From contig CBDCPI010000015.1 of NCBI GenBank assembly GCA_965220245.1, positions 61,739 through 125,738 on the forward strand: DNA of 64,000 nt, read 5' to 3'. A program made the translations under genes and the position numbers. The notes under the pieces were generated by a model, which saw only the letters and a list, made by a program, of their open reading frames with translations, was not told the origin of the DNA and did no database searches. Of this stretch, positions 16,711-24,507 are shown one piece after another. The DNA comes from CBDCPI01 sp965220245 (lineage in GTDB: Bacteria > Chloroflexota > Dehalococcoidia > Lucifugimonadales > UBA3495). Numbering within the stretch: position 1 is the first letter of the stretch; the number at the start of each line of letters is the position of its first letter.

Positions 16711-17035
16711 CAGGGTCTTTTATTGATGCGTGAATAAGTTTCTAAACTGTCCCCTCCCCTGTCATTCCGGCCTTCGCCGGAATCCAGGACAGTTCTCCGC
16801 CAGCTACGTTCTTGTCCTCAGAATTTCTGGATTCCGGCTCAAGGCCGGAAAGACGAGGACTGGCTTAGGTAATCGTTCACGCATCAGTAATTGTCACCCC
16901 GAACGGAGTGAGGGGTCTAAAATTCCTCCGGCAAGCCAAGGTTGGTTCTGGACAAGGACTTTAGATTCTTCAGCCGCTGAGTTTATCCTGAGCAAAGTCG
17001 AAGGGCTCCTTCAGAATGACAATTGAAAGACCCTG
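16711..17035. mobile_element. Element C, copy 3, carrying element B in its left end
   Basis: It begins CAGGGTCTTT and ends GAAAGACCCTG, flanked by the perfect 10-bp direct repeat GGAGGTTGTT (16701-16710 and 17036-17045). The interior palindrome (CCCCGAACGGAGTGAGGGGT and its imperfect inverse) matches copies 1, 2 and 4. Element B interrupts its left terminal repeat at the same site, mirrored, as in copy 2. Confidence 0.8.
16723..16887. mobile_element. Element B, copy 2
   Basis: Ends TTGATGCGTGAA and TTCACGCATCAG with TA on both sides. About 165 bp. It holds TCATTCCGGCCTTCGCCGGA near one end and GGATTCCGGCTCAAGGCCGG near the other. Confidence 0.75.
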
Positions 17036-17258
17036 GGAGGTTGTTGCCGAAACTGGGAATGAACAACCCCCACGCCTTACCAGGGGTTTGAATCGGTAAT
17101 ATTGCCCGTGTATGATGGTCAACGCTAAGTGCGGGCGATTTCCGGCAACCTGAAGTGGGTATATCTAACTGTCTGCGGTTGGAAACTGAGAGAGAAGGGA
17201 CAAAGCTTGGGGGAAATAGTTGCCGGCCGGGCACAGAGCCTTGAGGGAAAAACGACAA

Positions 17259-17637
17259 ATGGGCAGGACCTACGTTGACGCCACCATCACCGGGCCGTTG
17301 GACACCAGGACCTACACCTTTTTGGTCGATACCGGCGCCGCCCTCATGGGTCTTCCTTTTGGAGGAGATCGAGGTCCTGGGGTTGACACTGATTCCAAAC
17401 GGACAGAGGCGGTTGTTGACTGCCACCGGCGTCGTGGAATTAGACACGTATGCTATCACTGGAACTGTGTTAGCCGGACCGACCGGCGGCAAGGGATTTG
17501 CGACGATGGCGGCGGCCCCGGTACCACTGATCGGCTACGAGATGCTCCAGTCCATGCGGATGCGGGTCAATCCGGTGAGCGAACAGATCGAAGATGTCCC
17601 GGATGACGTGATAGACCATCCGCCTTATATGCTGTAA
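17259..17637 (+). pseudogene. Retropepsin-like protein, frameshifted
   Basis: The first frame from ATG 17259 gives MGRTYVDATITGPLD and the catalytic TFLVDTGAALMGLP (Asp24). Family continuation then moves to another frame (LEEIEVLGLTLIPNGQ ... VPLIGYEMLQSMRMRVNP) ending at 17637. Deleting one T from the run at 17357-17360 restores a continuous protein of about 125 residues. It is either a recent frameshift or a homopolymer sequencing error. It shares the fold of the gene at 12552 but is not close in sequence. Confidence 0.75.
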
Positions 17638-17695
17638 TGCAAGCACATCTCAACTGGTGTAAGGCGCAGAGGAGCCCTAAAATGGCGCCTGCGAC

Positions 17696-19123
17696 ATGAT
17701 GTCTACCGGGCTGCTAATACTGGCCTCCGGCTTTCTCCTGATAGCCGCGGCCAGTATCCCGACGGCAAGCAGCCGGATACAGAAGGTCCACTACGCTTGG
17801 ACTATCATAGGCGTGGCGTCGCTCATGTGGACGACCAGCTCCGCTATCCGGTTCGCCGCCAGCCTGTTGGTGTCAGACTTCGAACGCGACTTTGGCTGGA
17901 ACTATGGCTATATCGCGTTGGCCTTCACCATTCAGTGGATTTTGTCCGGGCTCCTCGGGCCGGTGGTGGGCTGGTTTGGCGACCAGTACGGCGTGCGCCG
18001 GGTAATGTTTGGCGGCGCCGTGTTGTTTATCATTGGAATGATGCTCACCGGCACGATGACCGCACTGTGGCAGTTCTGGCTATATTTCGGCGTCATTCTG
18101 TCTGCCGCCATGGCCATTTTCCAGGTAACCCTGGTCTCGGGTGTAACTCTCTGGTTCAGGACTCACTTGGGCTTGGCCATGGGCACTCTACAGGGTCTTC
18201 AAGGCATCGGGACCGCCCTGGTCATTCTTATCGTGTTCCTGCTGGTCAGTAATTTTGGGCTCAAGTGGACATTCTGGGGGCCCGGCCTGGTTGGGGGAGC
18301 GCTGCTGCTGCTGGGAGTCCGGTATTTTCACAACGAGCCGGCGGACATCGGGCTCCGGCCTTATGGCGCCGCCGAGACCGAACCGGTCCAGCGCCTGCAA
18401 AACAACGAAGCAGCCAAACTCCGGTCCAATGTGTTCCTCAAGCAAGTGCAACGGACTAATTCCTTCTGGAACCTCATCGGCATCCACTTCTGGGGCTGCG
18501 CCGGGCACAACATCATTCTCCTGTTCCTCATTGCCATGGCCGAATCCACCGGTATTGGCCGGGGTATGGCGGTCGCGGTCTACGTGACCCTGACCGTGGT
18601 AAGCACCGTCACCCGGTTCTTCGTGCCCTTGGCCGCCGACCGCACGGGCAGCAAAGGCGTCATGGGGATTTCCTTTGCTTTGCAGACCTTCCCCGTGTTG
18701 CTGCTGCTGGCGGCCCAAGACCCTTGGGTTTTCTTCACTTTCGCCGTGCTTTTCGGCATTGGCATGGGCGGCGAGATGACCGCCTTCCCGATTATCAATC
18801 GCCAGTATTACGGGAACGCCCCCACCGGGACGACCTACGGCTACCAGATGCTGGGAGGCGGCGTGGGTATGGCCTTGGGGCCGCTGGCCGCCGGATTCTT
18901 GTGGACCATGACCGGCGAGTATTGGCCGGCGGTGATACTATCTTTCGGCCTTAGCCTCGTCGGCGTACTTTCCATTTTCAAGCTACCTACCACGTCCCAC
19001 CACGTGTTGCCGCATTGGGAAGATATGCTGCCTGCCGAGGCCCGGAGCGGCGCTTCTCCCGCTCAAGGGGCTGGCGCCCCGGTACCGGGCCTGCTGCCCA
19101 GCGAGGGCGCCGCAAGCGACTAA
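17696..19123 (+). CDS. MFS transporter 1 (OFA/monocarboxylate type)
   Basis: A 475-residue inner-membrane carrier with about 12 membrane segments. The loop GWFGDQYGVRRVM after segment 2 is the MFS signature; FGWNYGYIALAF in segment 1-2 resembles oxalate/formate and monocarboxylate porters. A polar central loop (PYGAAETEPVQRLQNNEAAK) divides the two halves, and the tail ends with HHVLPHWEDMLP, similar to the tails of carriers at 56160 and 57878. Substrate unknown, probably an organic acid. Confidence 0.87.
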   Translation: MMSTGLLILASGFLLIAAASIPTASSRIQKVHYAWTIIGVASLMWTTSSAIRFAASLLVSDFERDFGWNYGYIALAFTIQWILSGLLGPVVGWFGDQYGVRRVMFGGAVLFIIGMMLTGTMTALWQFWLYFGVILSAAMAIFQVTLVSGVTLWFRTHLGLAMGTLQGLQGIGTALVILIVFLLVSNFGLKWTFWGPGLVGGALLLLGVRYFHNEPADIGLRPYGAAETEPVQRLQNNEAAKLRSNVFLKQVQRTNSFWNLIGIHFWGCAGHNIILLFLIAMAESTGIGRGMAVAVYVTLTVVSTVTRFFVPLAADRTGSKGVMGISFALQTFPVLLLLAAQDPWVFFTFAVLFGIGMGGEMTAFPIINRQYYGNAPTGTTYGYQMLGGGVGMALGPLAAGFLWTMTGEYWPAVILSFGLSLVGVLSIFKLPTTSHHVLPHWEDMLPAEARSGASPAQGAGAPVPGLLPSEGAASD

Positions 19124-19266
19124 CACCGGCCCAACTACTCGCTGCCACGGTCCGGCTGACCCGAACTGTACAGGACCCCGCGTTGGCTATAAGCCCGCCG
19201 AAGGCGCAAACCGCGGGTTTTTACCAGAGCATTCAGACATAGCCGAATAAGCCCCGAGAGGTATGA

Positions 19267-19974
19267 ATGGGAGCAACCGTCTCGGCCACTGAACTTGGTT
19301 ACTATGCCTCTTCCCGTTTTTGCCTTCATTGTGCCTGGGTGAGGCTTCATGTGAAGAACCTGCCATTTCAGGGTTTTCCGGGAATCTTCAGCACTATCGA
19401 CCGCTACAACAAGTTAATCGTCCAAACTCACTTCCAGCGAGAGAGTGCGCTCCCCGTCTGGCTGGGCCAATTGGGCGAAGTTGCCGCCTACATCGATCCG
19501 CCCCATTGGTCCAGCTTCAAAGTGACGGACGACGCCTCCGAAGTCACGCTTCGGGGAGAAGCCGACGGTATATTCCGGATGGCCGACCACTCATATACTA
19601 TCGTAGACTACAAGACAGCCAAGGTTTCCCGGGCGCAGCGTTCGATGTTCCGGGCTTACGAGACTCAGTTGAACGCCTACGCCTACATCGGGGAGCGGTT
19701 GGGGCTAGCGCCGGTGTCGAAGCTAGCCTTGGTTTATATGGAGCCTCAAACTGACGAAGAGGCGGTCCTTAACCCACAGCTAATCGACTCCGGCGGTTTT
19801 TCCATGGGCTTTCGAGCGACCATAGTGAAGGTGGCCCTTAAACCCGATGTTTTGATTCCGCCGCTGCTCCGGAAGGTGAAAGAGGTAAGCGATATGGAGA
19901 AGCCCCCGCCTGCGGGGCCGGAATGCAAAGATTGCCAGGCAATGGACGGGTTGTTACAGCTTCTGGGTGATTAG
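19267..19974 (+). CDS. Stand-alone PD-(D/E)XK (RecB/Cas4-like) nuclease-fold protein
   Basis: A 235-residue protein with a RecB-family nuclease core: GEADGIFRM with Asp100, YTIVDYKTAK with Asp114 and Lys116, and the QxxxY-like helix YETQLNAYAY with Gln134. Two cysteine pairs, Cys19/Cys22 near the N-terminus and Cys220/Cys223 near the C-terminus, are placed as in Cas4/AddB-type iron-sulfur nucleases, though spacing differs. No cas genes are near. Likely a DNA end-processing nuclease; partner unknown. Confidence 0.75.
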   Translation: MGATVSATELGYYASSRFCLHCAWVRLHVKNLPFQGFPGIFSTIDRYNKLIVQTHFQRESALPVWLGQLGEVAAYIDPPHWSSFKVTDDASEVTLRGEADGIFRMADHSYTIVDYKTAKVSRAQRSMFRAYETQLNAYAYIGERLGLAPVSKLALVYMEPQTDEEAVLNPQLIDSGGFSMGFRATIVKVALKPDVLIPPLLRKVKEVSDMEKPPPAGPECKDCQAMDGLLQLLGD

Positions 19975-20020
19975 TAGTAAGGTTGGATTTGCGCCAGATG
20001 CCAATAGCCGAGTGAATGTC

Positions 20021-20578
20021 ATGAGCACTAGTAAAGCGAAGTTGTTGACCGCCGCCGACCTGCTGCACCTGTCTAACCAGGGAGTGCGAGGGGAATTGAT
20101 TCGCGGGGTGTTTTGTGAAACTATGTCCACCGGAATGGAGCATGGAGAGATTGCTGTAGCCCTAGCCAGCGAACTCCGAGGATTCGTGCGGCCACGCCGA
20201 CTGGGCCGTGTCGCCGGTACGGACATTGGCATAGTCCTAGAGTGCAACCCGGATACGGTGCGCGAGCCTGATGTTGCCTATTTCTCCGCGGAGCGGCTGC
20301 TCTTGGATGTGAGGGTCTCGGGATATGTGGACGTGGCCCCCGACATTGTGGCCGAAATCATTTCCCCCAGGGACCGTCCGGCAGAGGTCAACAGCAAAAC
20401 GCGCATGTGGTTGAGCTACGGTGTGGCTATCGTTTGGGAGATACACCCATTGGAACACGAGATAATGGTGCACCGGTCCGGAATGCCCACCGTGACGTTA
20501 ACCGAAAACGACACCTTGGATGGCGGTGAGGTGCTGCCGGGATTCACTTGCCCAGTGCGGGAAATCTTCGACTTCTAG
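20021..20578 (+). CDS. Uma2-family (DUF820) protein 2
   Basis: A 185-residue classical Uma2 protein: LLTAADLLHLSNQGVRGELI at the start, EPDVAYFS and APDIVAEIISPRDR in the core (Asp and Glu of the PD-(D/E)XK site), then KTRMWLSYGVAIVWEIHP. ATG 20021 (MSTSKAK) is preferred over an in-frame codon at 19967. Its stop shares bases with the stop of the convergent amidohydrolase. Role unknown. Confidence 0.87.
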   Translation: MSTSKAKLLTAADLLHLSNQGVRGELIRGVFCETMSTGMEHGEIAVALASELRGFVRPRRLGRVAGTDIGIVLECNPDTVREPDVAYFSAERLLLDVRVSGYVDVAPDIVAEIISPRDRPAEVNSKTRMWLSYGVAIVWEIHPLEHEIMVHRSGMPTVTLTENDTLDGGEVLPGFTCPVREIFDF

Positions 20579-22149
20579 GTCGAAGCCCTCCCCCGCCGGA
20601 GCGCCCGTCCCGGTAAAGCGCCGGTGTTTACGCCGTTGTCTATGACCACCTGCCCGTTGACGATCACGTAATCGATCCCCACCGGGTATTGCTTCGGGTC
20701 TTCCTTGGTGGCCAAGGCCTTGACGGTGTTGGGATTGAAGACCACGATGTCGGCCTTGAAGCCATCCCGCAGGATGCCGCGGTCGGGCAGGCCCAAGCGC
20801 TGCGCCGGGAAGGAAGTCATCTTCCGGATAGCCTCCGGCAGCCTCAGATGCTTCTCGGCACGCACAAACTCCGCCAGAACTATGGGGAAGCAACCGTAGC
20901 TTCGAGGATTGGGGTACTCTCCAAACAGGATGGCGTCGCTGGCAATCATGCCGCTGGGGTGAGAGACGAAGGCGTGGAGAGTATGCGGGTTGGTGCCCAG
21001 GCCAACGGTGGATATTCCCAGGTTCTCTTCGATGAGCAGATCGAACAGCGCGTCGGCCGGGTCCTGATTCCGCATCTCGGCGATGTCGGTCAGTAAGCGG
21101 CCATCGTATTGAGCGTTTTGAGGTTGGGTGAAATTAGTTAGCCAGTTGTATTCCAGCCGGTCTCGGGGCAGTTCCCTCTTCATCCGGGCCCGGTCGCCGG
21201 GGTCCTGCAAAGCAGCCATCAACCTTTCGGGACCGCCGTCTTTGGCCCAATGGGGAAAGCCGATGGTTACGGTCGTGCCGGAGTAGGGATAAGAGTAGCA
21301 GTCAAAGGTAACGTCCATTCCTTCTTGGCGGGCGTCCTCCACCAAGCCCAAGTAGTCCAAGTGGCTGCCGACCCCTTGGGCGCTTTGCCGGTAGTGGGTC
21401 AAATGCACCGGGCACCCGCTGCGTCGGCCTATTTCCACGGCCTCTTCCCAAGGCGCCAGCAACCCTTGAGAGCGTAAGCTGGCCCTGGTATGGGTGTGGT
21501 AGAAGCCGCCAAGAGAGGCCGCGACCTCGGAGAGGGACGTCAACTCGCTGGTGTCGGCGTAAGAGCCGGGCGGGTAGTCGAGGCCGGTGGAGAGACCCCA
21601 AGCCCCCTCCTCCATCGCCTCCCGCACCACCGACTTCATCTCCTCTAACTCGGAACCGGTGGCTAGCCGGTCATTCCAGCCCACGCCCCAAATCCGCACC
21701 GGCGAGTTGCCCAGGATGTAGGCGATATTGACCGCCACCGTATTGTCGTACTTGCCCAGCATGTCAGCCACCGATAGCCAATCGGCGGGCATGGGCGGGT
21801 AACCGTTCAAACCCGAGTCTAACCAGATGTACCGGTGAAGTTCCTCTTGAGACTTGAAGGGCGCGTGGGAGATACCGTCGATTCCCACCAGTTCGGTGGT
21901 GACCCCTTGGCGCACCTTGGGGTCGTGATGCGGCTCCCCCAAGATGGTCAATCCGGCATGGGAATGGAGGTCGACGAAGCCGGGGCAGACCACACAGCCG
22001 GAGGCGTCTATGACGCGGTTCGCTTCCAAACGGGAAGTGTCTCCCCGGTGGACAGTCACGCGGTCGCCCTCCACCAGAACGGCGGCGTAAAATCCGGGGC
22101 TGCCCGTACCGTCAATAACCAGCCCGTTGGCAATAATCAGGTCAAGCAT
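20575..22149 (-). CDS. D-aminoacylase-type amidohydrolase 1
   Basis: A 524-residue metal-dependent amidohydrolase of the N-acyl-D-amino-acid deacylase family. The first metal site is FVDLHSHAG (His62, His64). FYHTHTR and VHLTHYRQS supply further histidines, and ADIVVFNPNTV is the C-terminal composite-domain signature. The usual Cys/Lys bridge positions look altered (GVTTELVGIDG), so the substrate may differ from N-acyl-D-amino acids. It is convergent with a Uma2 gene and alone in its transcript. Confidence 0.85.
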   Translation of the reverse strand: MLDLIIANGLVIDGTGSPGFYAAVLVEGDRVTVHRGDTSRLEANRVIDASGCVVCPGFVDLHSHAGLTILGEPHHDPKVRQGVTTELVGIDGISHAPFKSQEELHRYIWLDSGLNGYPPMPADWLSVADMLGKYDNTVAVNIAYILGNSPVRIWGVGWNDRLATGSELEEMKSVVREAMEEGAWGLSTGLDYPPGSYADTSELTSLSEVAASLGGFYHTHTRASLRSQGLLAPWEEAVEIGRRSGCPVHLTHYRQSAQGVGSHLDYLGLVEDARQEGMDVTFDCYSYPYSGTTVTIGFPHWAKDGGPERLMAALQDPGDRARMKRELPRDRLEYNWLTNFTQPQNAQYDGRLLTDIAEMRNQDPADALFDLLIEENLGISTVGLGTNPHTLHAFVSHPSGMIASDAILFGEYPNPRSYGCFPIVLAEFVRAEKHLRLPEAIRKMTSFPAQRLGLPDRGILRDGFKADIVVFNPNTVKALATKEDPKQYPVGIDYVIVNGQVVIDNGVNTGALPGRALRRGRAST

Positions 22150-22243
22150 AGGTAATCATTCTCCTTGGCCCTTTAGTCTCCTTTCACAAAGGAGCCGCAT
22201 CAGAGCCATTATACCCTTCCGGGACGGGGCTGTTCCCCCGTGT

Positions 22244-22406
22244 CAGGGTCTTTCAGTTTTCATGTTGGAGTGGTGCAGTAACCCCCTACAACGTCATTCT
22301 GAGGAGCTTGCGACGAAGAATCTAAAGTTTTTCGGCGACAAAATGGTTGGAACAGGCAGGATTTTAGACCCTTCGCTGCGCTCAGGATGACAACTGAAAG
22401 ACCCTG
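22244..22406. mobile_element. Element C, copy 4
   Basis: Begins CAGGGTCTTTCAGTTTTCAT and ends ATGACAACTGAAAGACCCTG. It is flanked by near-identical 11-bp repeats TTCCCCCGTGT (22233-22243) and TTCCCTCGTGT (22407-22417), one mismatch. About 163 bp with the internal palindrome; no B insertion here, so this copy shows the uninterrupted form. Confidence 0.75.
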
Positions 22407-22455
22407 TTCCCTCGTGTCCCGGGGAGTTGAGGCCATTCGCCTTTGATAGTATAGT

Positions 22456-22472
22456 GTTACCTATTGGGTAAC
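22456..22472. promoter_or_regulatory. Palindromic operator before the toxin-antitoxin genes
   Basis: GTTACC and GGTAAC, six-base perfect arms around TATTG, lie just upstream of the toxin start and next to a TATAGT that could be a -10 box. HigA-type antitoxins usually repress their own operon through such sites. Inferred from position. Confidence 0.6.
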
Positions 22473-22490
22473 GATCAAGGAGTGAAGTGG

Positions 22491-22895
22491 GTGGACATTG
22501 TGTTCCGGACCCGAAAGCTCGAACGAACCTTCAACTCGGAAAAGGAACTCCAAAAAGTATATGGCGCATACATGGCCCGGACAATCCAGTCACGCCTCAC
22601 CGTACTCGGAGCCGCCGATACGTTGGCAGAAGCAAGAGGCCGTCCGGCGCTGCGGCTGCACCAGCTTACCGGCAGACGCATGGGACAGTTCTCAGTTGAC
22701 CTGGTGCATCCCTACCGGATGGTTCTCATACCCAACCATGACCCTGTTCCAGTGAGGAATGACGGAGGAATCGACACAACCCAGGTGACTTCGATCACTA
22801 TCATCGAGTGGGGTAAACGAAATGACTACAGCCACCAATCAGTACAATCCCGATTATGCCGTCCCCCCTGGATGGGTACTGGAAGAAGAGCTTGA
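22491..22895 (+). CDS. HigB/RelE-like toxin
   Basis: A 134-residue protein of the RelE/ParE superfamily, HigB group: DIVFRTRKLERTFNSEKELQ at the start, LHQLTGRRMGQFSVDLVHPY in the middle, and TSITIIEWGKRNDYS. HigB toxins cleave mRNA on the ribosome. GTG 22491 is chosen because AAGGAG sits eight bases upstream. The last 24 codons overlap the antitoxin gene by 74 bases in another frame, an unusually long overlap; the conserved fold ends near the start of that overlap. Confidence 0.8.
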   Translation: MDIVFRTRKLERTFNSEKELQKVYGAYMARTIQSRLTVLGAADTLAEARGRPALRLHQLTGRRMGQFSVDLVHPYRMVLIPNHDPVPVRNDGGIDTTQVTSITIIEWGKRNDYSHQSVQSRLCRPPWMGTGRRA

Positions 22896-23922
22896 AGCCA
22901 GGGGCATATCGCAGGCCGAATTCTCCCGGCGTTGCGGACGCTCCGCTAAGCTGATCAGCGAGATAATCGCGGGGAAAGCCCCGATAGAACCAGAAACGGC
23001 AATTCAGTTCGACCGGGTGCTGGGCGGCGGAGCCGACATCTGGCTTCGTATGGAATCCAAATATCGCCTTCGCCTAGCCCAACTAGCTGAGGCCAAAAGA
23101 GCGGCGGAATCCGCTGGTTGGGCCAAGAAATTTCCGATCAAAGAACTGTTGGCCCGGAACGTAATTGCCAAACCCTCGTCGGACGTGGACGCCGTATCCA
23201 AGTTGCTGTCATTTTTTGGCGTTGCGTCAGTGGATGCTTGGCAGGCTAAGTACAACTCGGCCAGCGTCGCCTATCGCCATTCTCCCAGCTTTGAAAGCGA
23301 TGATACAGTACTGGCAACTTGGCTCCGGCTCGGAGAAATTGAAGCAGAGCAGACCAAATGCGCCGATTACAACGCAGCGACATTCAAGCAATCTCTGGGG
23401 CGAATACGCGCGCTCACCCGAACAACGACAAGTCGGACTCTTATGGAAGCGAAAAGCCTTTGCAACGAGTCCGGCGTTGTCCTGGTATTCGTTAAACCCC
23501 TGCCGAAAGCGGCGCTCAGCGGCGTAGCCTGGTGGTTGTCGCCTCGGAAAGCCGTGATTCAGTTAAGCGCCCGCCATAGGACGGACGACCATCTATGGTT
23601 CAGCTTCTTTCACGAGGCAGCACATCTTCTTTTGCATAACAAAAAGCACATATTCATAGACTCGCCATCGGACAATACGTCAAAAGACAAGATAACCCAG
23701 GATGACACCGAAGCCGACGTTTGGGCGTCCGATTTCTTAGTGCCCCGCCCCGACTGGTCCCAGTTTGTCGCCGCGTCCCCCCTTACAGGCCCTGCTGTCC
23801 GGCAATTCGCCGGGCAGCAGGGAATAGCACCGGGTATTGTAGTTGGCCGGCTCCAACACGAAGGCCATCTGCGATGGAGCCAACTCAACGAGTTGAAAAC
23901 TCGGCTCCAGAAGAATAGATGA
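22822..23922 (+). CDS. HigA-type antitoxin fused to an ImmA/IrrE metallopeptidase domain
   Basis: A 366-residue two-domain protein. Residues about 15-75 are a HigA-like helix-turn-helix (ELEARGISQAEFSRRCGRS, LISEIIAGKAPIEPETAI). The C-terminal half is an ImmA/IrrE-type zinc peptidase with HEAAH (His264, Glu265, His268) and a downstream acidic EADVWASDFL helix. ImmA-type enzymes cleave repressors after stress. Such fused antitoxins could be self-inactivating, releasing HigB. It overlaps the toxin gene, so the pair is translated together. Confidence 0.88.
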   Translation: MTTATNQYNPDYAVPPGWVLEEELEARGISQAEFSRRCGRSAKLISEIIAGKAPIEPETAIQFDRVLGGGADIWLRMESKYRLRLAQLAEAKRAAESAGWAKKFPIKELLARNVIAKPSSDVDAVSKLLSFFGVASVDAWQAKYNSASVAYRHSPSFESDDTVLATWLRLGEIEAEQTKCADYNAATFKQSLGRIRALTRTTTSRTLMEAKSLCNESGVVLVFVKPLPKAALSGVAWWLSPRKAVIQLSARHRTDDHLWFSFFHEAAHLLLHNKKHIFIDSPSDNTSKDKITQDDTEADVWASDFLVPRPDWSQFVAASPLTGPAVRQFAGQQGIAPGIVVGRLQHEGHLRWSQLNELKTRLQKNR

Positions 23923-23960
23923 CAATCTCGGCGAGACGCTACACCGCAGTTTGACCCATT

Positions 23961-24428
23961 TTATCCCTTACGTGTTGCCTTACCCCTGCTTCTGGATGCC
24001 TCGTAGCTCTTGATGTACTCGGCTACCGGGGTCCGAGCAATGGCTTGGCCTACCAAGCCCAAAGGCAGGTCCTCCAGCTTTCTAAACCGCACGCAAGATT
24101 TCCCCATGTCCAGCTTCTTTCCCGTTGCTTTGTAGGCCTCGACAAACCAACGGGCCGTACCCGCTTCCCCGTAAACGTTCATCAAGTACAACGACATATA
24201 GTTCTTTTGGGAAGCCAGGGCGGCATAGGACAGGGCTTGACCATTGTAAGTCACCGGGTAGGTCTCCAGCGGGATGACGTACCCGATCATGCCGTATTGC
24301 ATAGTCTCTTCGTAGCCGTCGGGCAAGTTGTCGAGGACCACTTGGCGCACCGCCTTTATCGCCTCAGCTCTCTCCGGGGACAACTCTGCCAGATATTCTG
24401 CCACGGTTTCCGCCTTGCTCTGGGCCAC
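23961..24428 (-). CDS. DUF1801 protein
   Basis: A 155-residue protein of the YdhG/DUF1801 type: ETVAEYLAELSPERAEAIKA then ETMQYGMIGYVIP and a basic C-terminal tail (SRSRGKATRKG). The family is cytoplasmic with a small alpha/beta fold and no fixed function. It is convergent with the antitoxin gene. Confidence 0.85.
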   Translation of the reverse strand: MAQSKAETVAEYLAELSPERAEAIKAVRQVVLDNLPDGYEETMQYGMIGYVIPLETYPVTYNGQALSYAALASQKNYMSLYLMNVYGEAGTARWFVEAYKATGKKLDMGKSCVRFRKLEDLPLGLVGQAIARTPVAEYIKSYEASRSRGKATRKG

Positions 24429-24507
24429 GTTCTTGCCTCACCTGACTTGGGGCTGTACCGGAAGGGCAAACGGAGGAATCAAGGGGTTTCGTCTAGGCGT
24501 AGCCGGA

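Noticed and set aside
14690..16890. Possible CRISPR array because of repeated palindromes
   Set aside because: Copies are far apart, 160-340 bp long, with terminal repeats and target duplications; there are no regular short spacers and no cas genes.
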